From positions 2,800,501 through 2,864,500 of the forward strand of contig NZ_CP045492.1 of the NCBI RefSeq assembly GCF_015500055.1: a stretch of 64,000 nt of DNA. The letters are read 5' to 3'. Made by a program: the position numbers and the translations under genes. This DNA comes from Mesorhizobium sp. NBSH29. GTDB taxonomy: Bacteria > Pseudomonadota > Alphaproteobacteria > Rhizobiales > Rhizobiaceae. The notes under the pieces were generated by a model that saw only the letters and a program-made list of their open reading frames with translations, had not been told where the DNA came from and ran no database searches. Shown piece by piece: positions 18,019-27,140 of the stretch; position 1 is the first letter of the stretch; each line of letters begins with the position of its first letter.

Positions 18019-18687
18019 ATGAATCGCGGATTTTTCATTACATTCGAGGGCGGCGAAGGGGCCGGCAAGTCGACACAGATCGCCAGGCTGGCGACGCTGC
18101 TGCGCGGCCGCGGTCTTGACGTTTTGGTCACCCGTGAACCAGGCGGTTCGCCGGGCGCTGAGGCTGTACGCCACGTGCTTTTGTCGGGTGCGGCAGAGCC
18201 TTTCGGCCCGAAAATGGAAGCGATTTTGTTTGCCGCCGCGCGATCTGACCATGTCGAGCAGTTGATCCGGCCGGCAGTGAGCGAAGGTAAAATCGTTTTG
18301 TGCGACCGCTTTCTGGATTCCTCACGCGTCTATCAGGGCGTTACCGGCGATATTGATCCGGCCTTCATGGCTGAACTTGAGGCTGTCGCCATCAACGGCA
18401 TGATGCCGGACCTGACGCTGATCCTTGATCTTGATCCGGCAGAAGGTCTGCGCCGGGCCACGGCGCGCCGCGGCGCTGGCGCAGCGGACCGGTTTGAAAA
18501 GGAAACGCTTGCCATTCACCAGCGCCGTCGCGACGCATTTCTGGCCATTGCCGATGCCGAACCTAAGCGTTGCGCGGTCATCGATGCCGCTGCTGCACCG
18601 CAAGAGGTGGAAAAGGCTGTAGCGGCGGCGGTAGTGACCGCGCTCGATCGCACCAGGCAGCTTGCGCCTGACGGGACAAGATCATGA
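18019..18687 (+). CDS. tmk: Thymidylate kinase
   Basis: dTMP kinase of 222 residues, making dTDP for DNA synthesis in the cytosol. The P-loop [10 protein letters not shown] is near residue 8, and the DR-containing [13 protein letters not shown] near residue 94 is the nucleotide-binding motif. A lid-like [10 protein letters not shown] lies near residue 150. ATG 18019 is the family start. Its stop overlaps the holB start by four bases (ATGA), the tmk-holB arrangement usual in bacteria. Confidence 0.96.
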   Translation: MNRGFFITFEGGEGAGKSTQIARLATLLRGRGLDVLVTREPGGSPGAEAVRHVLLSGAAEPFGPKMEAILFAAARSDHVEQLIRPAVSEGKIVLCDRFLDSSRVYQGVTGDIDPAFMAELEAVAINGMMPDLTLILDLDPAEGLRRATARRGAGAADRFEKETLAIHQRRRDAFLAIADAEPKRCAVIDAAAAPQEVEKAVAAAVVTALDRTRQLAPDGTRS

Positions 18688-19739
18688 TATTCGAAAGGCG
18701 CGCGCCTGAGCAGTTCGACTCCATAGAGGGAGTGCCGGAGCCATCGGAAAACCCGCGTCTTGTCGGCCACGCCGAGGTAGCCGCCATGCTGGCTAGTGCA
18801 TACCGCGTCGGAAAACTGCCGCACGCGATCCTGCTCGCCGGACCATCGGGGATCGGCAAGGCAACGCTGGCTTTCCACCTGGCCCATCATCTGCTGCGCC
18901 ACCCTTCCAGCGCACAGGCGCCGAGTGAGTTTTCTCCACCCGATCCCGCTTCATCTTTGTCGCGACAAATCGCCAGCGGCGCGCATCCTTCGGTGCTCCA
19001 TCTCACCCGCCCGGCAAATGACAAGACCAAGGGTTATAAGTCCGTCATCACCGTCGACGAGGTGCGCCGGGTCAGCCGTTTTCTGTCGATGACCTCGCAT
19101 GACAACAGCTACCGTGTCGTTATCGTGGACACTGCTGATGACTTGAACACCAATGCGGCCAATGCCTTGCTGAAAAATCTCGAAGAACCGCCGTCACGCA
19201 CGATTTTTCTCTTGATCACCCATTCCATCGGCCGACTTTTGCCTACCATCCGCTCGCGCTGCCAAACGGTCTTGATGCAACCGCTGAGCGCGGCGGACAT
19301 GTTTGCGGTGCTGGAGGGATTCAATCTCTCCCTGACCGGAACGGCCGACAAGCGTGCAGCGCTCGCCGCGCATGCTGGCGGCAGCCCGCGCAATGCCATC
19401 CACCTGACCCAATATGGCGGACTGGAGATTGCCTCGGCCATAGAAGCACTGGCGTATGCGCCGGCCATTGATATCGCACAGGCGCACCGCTTGGCCGATG
19501 CAGTTGCCGCACGAGACCAGCAAGCCCAATTCCAGTTCTTCAACCGCCATGTGCTCGATATCGTCACGCTCGCTGCCAGCGAGGCTGCGCGGGCATCAAA
19601 CCTGGCGCGGGCAGGGCGTCTGTCGGCCTTCTGGCAGCGCGCCACTGAGACCATGCGCGAAGCCGAAACTTACAATCTCGACAAGAAGCAGCATGTTTTG
19701 GGTACGCTTCACAGTCTGCATGCTGCAATGCGCGGCTGA
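18684..19739 (+). CDS. holB: DNA polymerase III subunit delta'
   Basis: Clamp-loader subunit of 351 residues, AAA+ related. The opening [20 protein letters not shown] and [19 protein letters not shown] (P-loop-like, near residue 50) are typical, as are [19 protein letters not shown] and [16 protein letters not shown] near residue 165, followed by the IRSRCQ sensor. It lacks the zinc-binding cysteines of DnaX, as expected for alphaproteobacterial delta'. It is translationally coupled to tmk and is followed by metG. Confidence 0.95.
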   Translation: MIFERRAPEQFDSIEGVPEPSENPRLVGHAEVAAMLASAYRVGKLPHAILLAGPSGIGKATLAFHLAHHLLRHPSSAQAPSEFSPPDPASSLSRQIASGAHPSVLHLTRPANDKTKGYKSVITVDEVRRVSRFLSMTSHDNSYRVVIVDTADDLNTNAANALLKNLEEPPSRTIFLLITHSIGRLLPTIRSRCQTVLMQPLSAADMFAVLEGFNLSLTGTADKRAALAAHAGGSPRNAIHLTQYGGLEIASAIEALAYAPAIDIAQAHRLADAVAARDQQAQFQFFNRHVLDIVTLAASEAARASNLARAGRLSAFWQRATETMREAETYNLDKKQHVLGTLHSLHAAMRG

Positions 19740-19835
19740 ACAGGCAGGGCTACCCTTTTGGATGGCATTCAGTCGCCCGATGCGCTATTGACCGCGAGCT
19801 TTTTCAAACCTTGATTGTTCTCACAGCCGGTTCAA

Positions 19836-21392
19836 ATGTCTCGCGAAAAATTCTATATCACCACGCCGATCTTCTATCCCAATGGCAAGCCGCATATTGG
19901 CCACGCCTACACGGTGATCGCGACCGATGCGATGGCGCGCTTCCAGCGCCTTGACGGCAAGGATGTTTTTTTCCTGACTGGCACCGATGAGCACGGTCTG
20001 AAAATGCAGCAGACGGCAGACCAAGAAGGCATCAAGGCGATTGAGCTGGCCGACCGCAATTCGGCGATCTTTCGCACGATGGACGAAGCGCTGGGCAGTT
20101 CGCATGACCGTTTCATACGCACCACCGAACCTGACCACTATGCCGCCTCGCAGGCGATCTGGAAACGTATGGCCGAAAACGGCGATATTTATCTCGATAG
20201 CTACAGCGGTTGGTATTCGGTGCGTCAGGAAGCCTATTTTGACGAGAAGGAAACCACGCTTGGTGACGATGGAATCCGACGCGAGCCGCTCGGCTCGCCG
20301 GTGGAGTGGAACGAGGAGGAAACCTATTTCTTCCGCCTCTCGGCCTATCAGGATAAACTTCTCGATCTGTTTGAAAAGAATCCCGACTTCGTGCGGCCGG
20401 CGGAGCGTCGCAACGAGGTTTTGAGTTTCATCAAATCTGGCCTGCGCGACCTTTCCATTTCGCGCACTACGTTCAATTGGGGTGTGCCGGTTCCGGGCGA
20501 CGAAAAGCACGTCATGTATGTCTGGGTCGATGCACTGACCAACTACCTCACCGCAGCCGGTTTCCCCGACACCCAAAGCGATCAGTGGAAATTCTGGCCA
20601 GCAACCCATATTGTCGGTAAGGACATTGTTCGCTTCCACGCAGTCTACTGGCCTGCCTTCCTGATGTCGGCTGGAATCGAGCTCCCCACGCGCATCTTTG
20701 CCCATGGGTTTCTCTTCAACCGGGGAGAAAAAATGTCGAAATCGGTCGGCAATGTTGTCGATCCGTTTGCGCTTATAGAGGCCTTCGGGCTCGACCAGGT
20801 ACGTTATTTTTTCCTGCGCGAAGTGCCTTTTGGCCAAGATGGTAGCTATACGCACGATGCCATCGTCAACCGCACCAATGCCGACCTAGCGAACGATCTG
20901 GGTAATCTGGCCCAGCGCTCGTTGTCGATGATCGCCAAAAATGTCGGCGGCGTGGTACCCGCGCGTGGCCCGGAAACTGACGCCGACAATGCTATTTTGA
21001 CGATGGCGACTGATGCTTTGGGGAGCGCGCGAAAGGCTATGGCCGATCAGGCGCCGCACCACGCGCTGGCCGCTATTTTCGGCGTGGTGGCGGAAGCCAA
21101 CCGCTATTTCGCCGGTCAGGAGCCGTGGGCGTTGAAGAAGACCGACCCAGCGCGCATGGAGACGGTTCTCTACACCACGGCGGAAGTCATCCGCCGCGTT
21201 GCACTTCAGTGCCAGCCCTTCATTCCTGGCTCCGCCACAAAGCTGCTCGATATGCTTGCCGTCTCTGCCGACGCACGCAATTTCGAGCACGTGGACGCAG
21301 CACACAGCCTGGTGTCTGGAACGCCGCTTCCAGCTCCTACTCCGGTCTTTCCACGCTATGTAGACCCGGTCGACACCGCAACGAACGGCTGA
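19836..21392 (+). CDS. metG: Methionyl-tRNA synthetase
   Basis: Class I aminoacyl-tRNA synthetase of 518 residues that charges initiator and elongator tRNA-Met. The HIGH motif appears as PHIGHAYT near residue 19, and [12 protein letters not shown] is near residue 300. The connective insert has the zinc-less form ([13 protein letters not shown], then [16 protein letters not shown]), and the C-terminal dimerisation domain of E. coli MetG is absent; both are normal for the roughly 516-residue rhizobial enzyme. ATG 19836 gives the family start. It belongs to the tmk-holB-metG-tatD run. Confidence 0.96.
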   Translation: MSREKFYITTPIFYPNGKPHIGHAYTVIATDAMARFQRLDGKDVFFLTGTDEHGLKMQQTADQEGIKAIELADRNSAIFRTMDEALGSSHDRFIRTTEPDHYAASQAIWKRMAENGDIYLDSYSGWYSVRQEAYFDEKETTLGDDGIRREPLGSPVEWNEEETYFFRLSAYQDKLLDLFEKNPDFVRPAERRNEVLSFIKSGLRDLSISRTTFNWGVPVPGDEKHVMYVWVDALTNYLTAAGFPDTQSDQWKFWPATHIVGKDIVRFHAVYWPAFLMSAGIELPTRIFAHGFLFNRGEKMSKSVGNVVDPFALIEAFGLDQVRYFFLREVPFGQDGSYTHDAIVNRTNADLANDLGNLAQRSLSMIAKNVGGVVPARGPETDADNAILTMATDALGSARKAMADQAPHHALAAIFGVVAEANRYFAGQEPWALKKTDPARMETVLYTTAEVIRRVALQCQPFIPGSATKLLDMLAVSADARNFEHVDAAHSLVSGTPLPAPTPVFPRYVDPVDTATNG

Positions 21393-21413
21393 CGCACGGA
21401 AGAGGGCAACAGG

Positions 21414-22208
21414 ATGCTGGTCGACAGTCACTGCCATCTCGATTTTCCGGATTTCGCCGAAGAACGCGATGCCGTGGTGACGCGCGCGCTGGCCGCCGGC
21501 GTCGGTCGCATGGTCACAATTTCAACCCGCGTCAAACGCTTTGCCGGGATACTCGAGATCGCTCAGGCTTACGACGAAGTCTTCTGTTCGGTCGGTACCC
21601 ACCCGCACAATGCGGCTGAGGAGCCGGACGTAACTGCAAACGAACTGGTGACGCTATCCGAGCATCCAAAAGTGGTGGCGATTGGCGAGGCCGGCCTCGA
21701 TTATTTTTACGATAAAGCGCCGCGCGATCTGCAGGCAGCGGGCTTTCGTCGTCACATCGAGGCGGCGCGCCGGACCGGTCTGCCGCTGGTCATTCATGCG
21801 CGCGATGCCGATAACGACATGGCACAAATCCTCACCGAGGAGAGCGGGAAGGGAGCGTTTCCGTTCATTCTCCATTGCTTTTCCTCGGGCCGCGCGCTCG
21901 CCGAAACGGGCGTAGAGCTGGGCGGCTATATTTCGTTCTCGGGCATTTTGACGTTCAAGAATTCGCAGACATTGCGCGATATCGCCAAAGACGTGCCGCA
22001 CGACCGCCTACTGGTCGAGACTGACGCGCCGTATCTCGCGCCGCCACCACACCGGGGCAAACGCAATGAACCGGCCTATGTGGCGCATACGGCAGCGGTT
22101 CTTGCAGAGACACTCGGCCTCACCGGCGCTGAGATCGCCAGCATCACCACCGATAATTTCTTTCGTCTTTTCAAGAAGATGCAGCCGCCCGCTGCGACCG
22201 GAGGCTAA
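21414..22208 (+). CDS. tatD: TatD-family metal-dependent hydrolase
   Basis: TIM-barrel metallohydrolase of 264 residues, the YcfH/TatD DNase group. DSHCHLDFPDF at residues 4-14 contains the first metal-binding His pair. Later come IGEAGLDYFYD (Glu ligand), LVIHARDA, ILHCFSSG and LLVETDAPYLAPPPHRG (catalytic Asp). Family members show 3'-5' deoxyribonuclease or D-aminoacyl-tRNA deacylase activity; the cellular role is unsettled. It starts 21 bases after metG and ends four bases before the next gene. Confidence 0.93.
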   Translation: MLVDSHCHLDFPDFAEERDAVVTRALAAGVGRMVTISTRVKRFAGILEIAQAYDEVFCSVGTHPHNAAEEPDVTANELVTLSEHPKVVAIGEAGLDYFYDKAPRDLQAAGFRRHIEAARRTGLPLVIHARDADNDMAQILTEESGKGAFPFILHCFSSGRALAETGVELGGYISFSGILTFKNSQTLRDIAKDVPHDRLLVETDAPYLAPPPHRGKRNEPAYVAHTAAVLAETLGLTGAEIASITTDNFFRLFKKMQPPAATGG

Positions 22209-22212
22209 AACC

Positions 22213-23022
22213 TTGGCGGCGCGCCTGAGGTTTACGCTGCTCGGCTGCGGTTCTTCGCCCGGCACGCCGCGTATTTCCGGCGACTGGGGCGCGTGCGACC
22301 CCAAAAACCCGAAAAATAGGCGTACCCGCGCTGCCGCGATGGTCGAGCGTGTGGCCGAAGATGGCGGCATCACGCGTGTTGTCATTGATACCGGCCCAGA
22401 TTTTCGCGAGCAAATGCTTGCAGCCGGTGTGTCGCGCCTCGACGCTGTCATTTACACCCATCCGCATGCCGACCACATCCACGGCATCGACGATCTACGC
22501 GGTTTTGTCATCGAGCAGCGGCGATTGATGGATGTTTTTGCCGACCAGCCGACGCTGCTGCGAATGCGCGAGGCGTTTGGCTATTGCTTCGAAACGCCGT
22601 TTGGCAGCTCCTATCCGCCCATTTTACGCGCTCACACGATCGACCACACGCAGCCGATCAGCGTTGAAGGAGAGGGGGGAACCCTCACCTTCACGCCGCT
22701 TCCACAGATCCATGGCGACATCATTTCTCTGGGTTTTCGCGTCGGCGGTCTAGCCTATTGCCCCGATGTCAGCAGCTTCCCGCCGCCAACCATTGACCGG
22801 CTCGAAAATCTCGATGTTCTGATCATCGACGCTCTGCAATACCAGCCGCATCCGAGCCATCTTTCTCTCGATCAGGCGCTGGAATGGATCACACGCATTG
22901 GTGCAAGCCGCTCAATCCTGACCCATATGCATGTGCCGCTCGATTATGAGACGCTGCGCGCGCAACTGCCCGAAAACGTCGAGCCGGGGTTTGACGGTCA
23001 GGCTTTTGAGCTCCCGTTATAA
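22213..23022 (+). CDS. MBL-fold metallo-hydrolase (PhnP-like)
   Basis: Metallo-beta-lactamase-fold hydrolase of 269 residues. The first metal motif is THPHADHIHGID near residue 84 (HxHxDH), LPQIHGDI provides another His, and the late THMHVPLDY the last. The N-terminal GCGSSPGTPRI and the inserted ACDPKNPKNRR resemble PhnP-type phosphodiesterases. The TTG at 22213 has GAGG eight bases upstream, and the TatD stop is just before it, so I prefer it to starts inside tatD. No phn genes are nearby; the substrate is unknown. It ends the tmk-to-tatD run. Confidence 0.88.
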   Translation: MAARLRFTLLGCGSSPGTPRISGDWGACDPKNPKNRRTRAAAMVERVAEDGGITRVVIDTGPDFREQMLAAGVSRLDAVIYTHPHADHIHGIDDLRGFVIEQRRLMDVFADQPTLLRMREAFGYCFETPFGSSYPPILRAHTIDHTQPISVEGEGGTLTFTPLPQIHGDIISLGFRVGGLAYCPDVSSFPPPTIDRLENLDVLIIDALQYQPHPSHLSLDQALEWITRIGASRSILTHMHVPLDYETLRAQLPENVEPGFDGQAFELPL

Positions 23023-23080
23023 AGTCCAACAATTCCATAGCTTTGGTCGGATAATTTAAATATGAGGAAAAGCTAAAATT

Positions 23081-23566
23081 ATGGCTGGAAGCATCGATCG
23101 GGTTATCACAGCTGCGGCCGCAGCGGGCCTCGAGATCGAAGTCCAACGGATGGGCGCATCGACGCGCACGGCGCAGGAAGCGGCAGAACAATGCGGCTGT
23201 GATGTCGCACAAATCGTCAAATCGCTTATCTTTCGCGGTGAAACGAGTGGCAAACTTTTTCTGTTCTTGGTGTCGGGCATCCACCAGCTGGATCTTGCCA
23301 AGGCCGCAGCACTGGCCGGCGAACCGCTGACGCGTGCTGATCCACGCCAGGTCCGTGACGAGACCGGTTTTGCCATCGGCGGTGTTGCACCCATCGGTCA
23401 TCTCATCGCAATGCCGACGTTTATGGACGAGACCTTGCTCAACTACGCCGCTGTGTGGTCCGCCGCCGGTGCCCACGACGCAGTGTTTTCAGCCGCACCA
23501 GACAGGCTTCTCATCGCTGCAAAGGCCAAGGCGGCATCACTGGAAGCCTGTGCTTGCACGGCCTAA
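23081..23566 (+). CDS. YbaK/EbsC-family aminoacyl-tRNA deacylase
   Basis: Small cytosolic protein of 161 residues with a single YbaK/prolyl-tRNA editing domain. AAEQCGCDVAQIVKSLIFRG near residue 33 contains the conserved Lys, and ETGFAIGGVAPIGH near residue 94 the GG-x-x-P loop. Such free-standing domains clear mischarged tRNA-Pro or tRNA-Cys in trans; the specificity here is not certain. It has its own short AT-rich upstream region. Confidence 0.9.
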   Translation: MAGSIDRVITAAAAAGLEIEVQRMGASTRTAQEAAEQCGCDVAQIVKSLIFRGETSGKLFLFLVSGIHQLDLAKAAALAGEPLTRADPRQVRDETGFAIGGVAPIGHLIAMPTFMDETLLNYAAVWSAAGAHDAVFSAAPDRLLIAAKAKAASLEACACTA

Positions 23567-23756
23567 GCTACAATGCTTAGTTCCATAATCTATCTTATGC
23601 GACTTACGTGTGTGCTCGCCTGCGGCATACATCAGCTGCGACACGCCGAGCGCGCCGGTTCGATGAAAAGCGCAGCGATCACAAACGGCATCGTCAAGGG
23701 CGGAAATATCTGCAACCATTGCATCGACGGAAATCCCGGACTTTGAAGGACCACAC

Positions 23757-24203
23757 ATGCATATCCGCACGATGAGCACCCTGGACTGCAGCAAATTCCT
23801 CGAGACACAGCGGCTTGGCCACCTCGCCTGCACGATGAATGACAAACCCTACGTCGTTCCCATCTATTTCGCCATCAAGGGCACCCATCTCTATTGTTTT
23901 TCCATGCCCGGCAAGAAGGTCGATATCATGCGTCAGAACCCGCATGTGGCGATGGTAGTGGAATCCTTTTCTGACCACCGTGAATGGAAGAGCGTGCACA
24001 TAGAAGGCCAGTTCGAGGAGTTGCCAGACCGGATTGGGTCAAAAGTCGAACGCGAGCACGCTTGGACCATGCTGAGCAAATTTGCGAATTGGTGGGAACC
24101 CGGCGGTATAAAGCCGGATACACAACCCGTCGCGGACCACTCCGCGCACCTTTTCTACCGTATCGTTATTGGCGAAATGACAGGCCGTGAATCGGCGGCC
24201 TGA
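23757..24203 (+). CDS. Pyridoxamine 5'-phosphate oxidase-like FMN-binding protein
   Basis: Split-barrel flavoprotein of 148 residues. GHLACTMNDKPYVVPIYF near residue 21 and YCFSMPGKKVDIMRQNPHVA near residue 45 are the usual features of the PPOX/HugZ-like family, followed by SVHIEGQFEEL. These small proteins bind FMN or heme-related ligands; functions range from heme degradation to unknown. AAGGA precedes the ATG. It stands between ybaK and the ureohydrolase gene, 42 bases before the latter. Confidence 0.85.
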   Translation: MHIRTMSTLDCSKFLETQRLGHLACTMNDKPYVVPIYFAIKGTHLYCFSMPGKKVDIMRQNPHVAMVVESFSDHREWKSVHIEGQFEELPDRIGSKVEREHAWTMLSKFANWWEPGGIKPDTQPVADHSAHLFYRIVIGEMTGRESAA

Positions 24204-24245
24204 TAATCATAGCGATGCAACGCCCTCACCCGGAGAGCTTTACAC

Positions 24246-25154
24246 ATGCACCACTCGTTCCTGGGATTTCCCTCTCGGTTACCGGATAACAACGCGCCAC
24301 GAGCTGTAATCTTCTCTGCGGGCCACGGCACGACCTATCCCGGCAAGGACAGCCAGCCCTATGCCCTGGGCGCAAGTGCCATACGCACGGCCAGCCTGGC
24401 CGACGCCGGGTTCGTGGGTAACTGGGACTTCGATCTTGGCGGCCCGCTGTTTGACGGTAGCGCACCAAGCGTCATAGACTTTGGCGAAGTGCCAACGACG
24501 ATGCACGACAATGAAGGCAACCGGAGCCGGATAGAGGCGCAAACTCGCTCAGTTCTGGGTGCTGCTGCCGTTCCGATCCTGCTTGGCGGCGATGATTCCG
24601 TGCCAATTCCCTTTCTCTCCGCCTTTGCCAACCACGGGCCTGTGTGGGTCTTGCAGATCGACGCTCATATCGACTGGCGCGACACGGTAGACGGTGAACG
24701 CTTCGGCTATTCCAACCCGATGCGGCGTATCAGCGAAATGCCCCATGTGGCGGGCATCGTGCAGGTCGGCATGCGTTCGGTGGGCAGCGCAAGCAACACC
24801 GAGTTGGAAGCGGCCCTCGCCTATGGCAGTCATATCATCACCGCGCGGGAAATTCACAGCCACGGCGTTGACGCCGCACTCAACCACATCCCGCTAGACG
24901 CCAAAGTGGTGATCACGCTGGATTGTGACGGACTTGATCCGAGCATTATGCCAGGAGTTGCTGCGCGAACCCCTGGAGGCCTGACCTATACGCAGGCCAT
25001 CGATTTGATAACCGGCGTTGGAGCGCGCGCAAAAATCGCAGGGTTCGATCTGGTCGAGTTTTTCCCGCCGGCCGACCACAACGGGGTGACTGCCCTCACC
25101 GCCGCTCGTCTGATCGTCAACGCCGTCGGAACCATAGTTAGGCAAGCCTGGTGA
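24246..25154 (+). CDS. Agmatinase/arginase-family ureohydrolase with a changed metal ligand
   Basis: Binuclear-metal ureohydrolase of 302 residues; relatives split agmatine, arginine or guanidino acids into urea plus an amine. The DAHxD motif is intact (QIDAHIDWRD near residue 139) and so is the DxDxxDP motif (TLDCDGLDPSIMPG near residue 222). The first motif reads GGDDS near residue 118, whereas agmatinases and arginases have GGDHS, whose His binds one manganese. The Asp could still bind metal, but substrate or metal preference may differ. I therefore withhold the speB symbol. Confidence 0.85.
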   Translation: MHHSFLGFPSRLPDNNAPRAVIFSAGHGTTYPGKDSQPYALGASAIRTASLADAGFVGNWDFDLGGPLFDGSAPSVIDFGEVPTTMHDNEGNRSRIEAQTRSVLGAAAVPILLGGDDSVPIPFLSAFANHGPVWVLQIDAHIDWRDTVDGERFGYSNPMRRISEMPHVAGIVQVGMRSVGSASNTELEAALAYGSHIITAREIHSHGVDAALNHIPLDAKVVITLDCDGLDPSIMPGVAARTPGGLTYTQAIDLITGVGARAKIAGFDLVEFFPPADHNGVTALTAARLIVNAVGTIVRQAW

Positions 25155-25271
25155 TGGTTTCGGGGCGGTGAAGCGCAGTTGTAGCGGTTTTCGTAGAAAT
25201 TGAACAGAAACCGGCATAGGCCGCCACTGCGTGACGCCTCACGGCAAAAGTATGTCTCGCAGCGCGGTTGT

Positions 25272-25904
25272 TTAAGTCCGCTGCAGAGCTACATGCACAC
25301 CCAGCCCCACAAGTATTGTGCCGCCAATCCCCTGAACCAGCTTTTGCACACCACTGGATCGTTTCACTTTCTTAATGATGAGCCCTGCAAGCAGGACGCA
25401 CAGGACATCTGCGAAAGTGAATATGGCGTTGACTGCAGTTCCTAGGATGGCGAGTTGCGCCCACACAGGAAGACTGGCGGTAGCATCGACGAACTGCGGG
25501 AGAAAAGCCAAAAAGAAGATTGCAGTCTTGGGGTTCAAAACCTCCACGGCGATGCTTTCCATGAACGCCTTTCGCGCCGACCTCGCTGGCGGAGTGGAGA
25601 GATCGTCTGCGTTTGCACTCTGCGTCCTGAACAGGCAAATACCGAGCCAGATGAGGTAGATTGCACCTGCCAGCTTGACGACGGTGTATGCCATGGGAAC
25701 AGCATGAAAGAGTACAGATAGCCCAGCGGCGGCCGCTACAATATGAACGTAGGCCCCAATATGGATGCCCAATACCGCCATGAATCCTGCCTTGCGGCCG
25801 CCAGCCATCGTGCGAGCTGCCGCGTAAAGCATAGCCGGCCCTGGAATGAAGGCGAACACCCAGGTGGTAATTGCAAACGCAAGCAGAACTTCAAAGGTTG
25901 GCAT
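25272..25904 (-). CDS. LysE/RhtB-family exporter
   Basis: Inner-membrane amino-acid exporter of 210 residues with about six hydrophobic segments. FIPGPAMLYAAARTMAGGRK near residue 19 is the family's GP motif, and VEVLNPKTAIFFLAFLPQFV near residue 120 is the second conserved helix. The substrate could be a homoserine-, threonine- or lysine-like amino acid. It converges on the ureohydrolase gene across 117 bases. Confidence 0.9.
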   Translation of the reverse strand: MPTFEVLLAFAITTWVFAFIPGPAMLYAAARTMAGGRKAGFMAVLGIHIGAYVHIVAAAAGLSVLFHAVPMAYTVVKLAGAIYLIWLGICLFRTQSANADDLSTPPARSARKAFMESIAVEVLNPKTAIFFLAFLPQFVDATASLPVWAQLAILGTAVNAIFTFADVLCVLLAGLIIKKVKRSSGVQKLVQGIGGTILVGLGVHVALQRT

Positions 25905-26061
25905 CCAACAATTCCTTTTGTGACGACATCTAAGAGATCAAGGGCGTTCTCCTGACAATCCAATCTTTGGCATATGGCGGCATTAGAGCAAGACCGCGCC
26001 CTGAATTATTCCAACAAACCCCAGTCTGATGCGACGGTCGTCGTTGATTATCTCGCCTCGC

Positions 26062-26460
26062 TCACCCGGCCGGATGATGATAGCGCCATTCCTGCGTGCG
26101 GCCGCCATAGCCATAGGCCTCGGCGCGGACATCCTGCACGTAAATGTAGCTTTCCTCGTGAAGCGTGCCGAGCAGCTTTGAAAGACCATCGAAGGCGGCG
26201 CTGACATAGCGCGCTTTCTCATCCTTGGTGTTGGTGCCGTCGGTGATCTTGACATCAAAATAAACACTCTTCTGGCCCTGCTCCGCCAGACTTTTCCCAC
26301 CGGCGAACCAATCGCGTGGGTCGACATAGTCAATCGCAATGGCGGTCACTGCGGGGTTCTTACCCAGGATACTGGCGGTGAGTTCCGTCAGCAGATCAGT
26401 GATGGCTCGGGTCAGGTCGTCTGACCGGTTACCGCTGACCTTTACATTCAAGATTGGCAT
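26062..26460 (-). CDS. Tautomerase-family protein
   Basis: Protein of 132 residues starting Met-Pro-Ile-Leu, so Pro-2 becomes the catalytic N-terminal proline after Met removal, as in 4-oxalocrotonate tautomerase and MIF-like proteins. LTRAITDLLTELTASILGK and AIAIDYVDPRDWFAGG fit the first beta-alpha-beta unit, and the second half looks like another copy, giving the double-length form. The substrate is unknown. A MarR-type regulator gene lies 47 bases upstream on the same strand and may control it. Confidence 0.82.
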   Translation of the reverse strand: MPILNVKVSGNRSDDLTRAITDLLTELTASILGKNPAVTAIAIDYVDPRDWFAGGKSLAEQGQKSVYFDVKITDGTNTKDEKARYVSAAFDGLSKLLGTLHEESYIYVQDVRAEAYGYGGRTQEWRYHHPAG

Positions 26461-26507
26461 CGTTTTCGCTCCGGTTATAATTAGCTATGCAACTATATAG
26501 GTGATCG

Positions 26508-26924
26508 TTACTCGACCGCGTCTGCTATTCCGCGCGCCCGCGTCACAAATTCCATGAACGGATCATCCCCAAGCTGCCTTTTCAGACGTTGGGTCACCGC
26601 GCCGCTGGCCAGGTTCAGGCCATCTTGCAGCGCCCTTCCCGCCACCGTTGGCTGTATCTCACATTCTCTTCCATCAGTTTTGGTCGCATGGCGCGTGACC
26701 AGCCCCTTTGCTTCCAGCCCGTCCACCCCCCGCGTCGCTGTCGCGCGCGCAATCTTGAGGGTATCAGCAAGTTCGCCCTGCAGCATTGCTGGCTCGGCCA
26801 ACACGGCACGCAACATGAATGCTTGCGACGGCGTCAGGCCAAACGGCCGGAAAGCCTCAGTCCAGATACGCTCAAGGCGCCGCCCGAGCGCCTGCGTGTT
26901 GAAATAGATGCAACCATCAAACAT
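26508..26924 (-). CDS. MarR-family transcriptional regulator
   Basis: Winged-helix DNA-binding protein of 138 residues. FGLTPSQAFMLRAVLAEPAM leads into the recognition region LKIARATATRGVDGLEAKGL near residue 55, and the wing has RHATKTDGRECEIQPT. MarR proteins are dimeric repressors released by phenolic or other small ligands. It probably regulates the adjoining tautomerase gene and itself; the next genes downstream on that side run the same way. Confidence 0.9.
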   Translation of the reverse strand: MFDGCIYFNTQALGRRLERIWTEAFRPFGLTPSQAFMLRAVLAEPAMLQGELADTLKIARATATRGVDGLEAKGLVTRHATKTDGRECEIQPTVAGRALQDGLNLASGAVTQRLKRQLGDDPFMEFVTRARGIADAVE

Positions 26925-27027
26925 ACGGACTCATATAGCAGAACTATTTGCATATACAAGCATTTTGCTTTGCAACGCCTATCGACGGTGCTAAGGCAGT
27001 ACCCGATCAGAGAAAGCTCGTTGAACG

Positions 27028-27057
27028 ACCTCCGCCCCACTCCCGTGGGGCGAAGGT
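27028..27057. repeat. Long hairpin between marR and the LPMO gene
   Basis: ACCTCCGCCCCAC (27028-27040) pairs with GTGGGGCGAAGGT (27045-27057) around a TCCC loop: 13 positions with one G-T wobble. No T-run follows on either strand, so it is not a standard terminator. A second small hairpin, CTACCT/AGGTAG, is at 27084-27103. They may mark the boundary of the chitinase insertion or end its transcript. Confidence 0.5.
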
Positions 27058-27140
27058 TAGTCACACCTCTAACTTTTTAAGGACTACCTTCAGCCTGAGG
27101 TAGATCAGGGGCAGATACGCAGTCTATGTTACTGCCGTAT

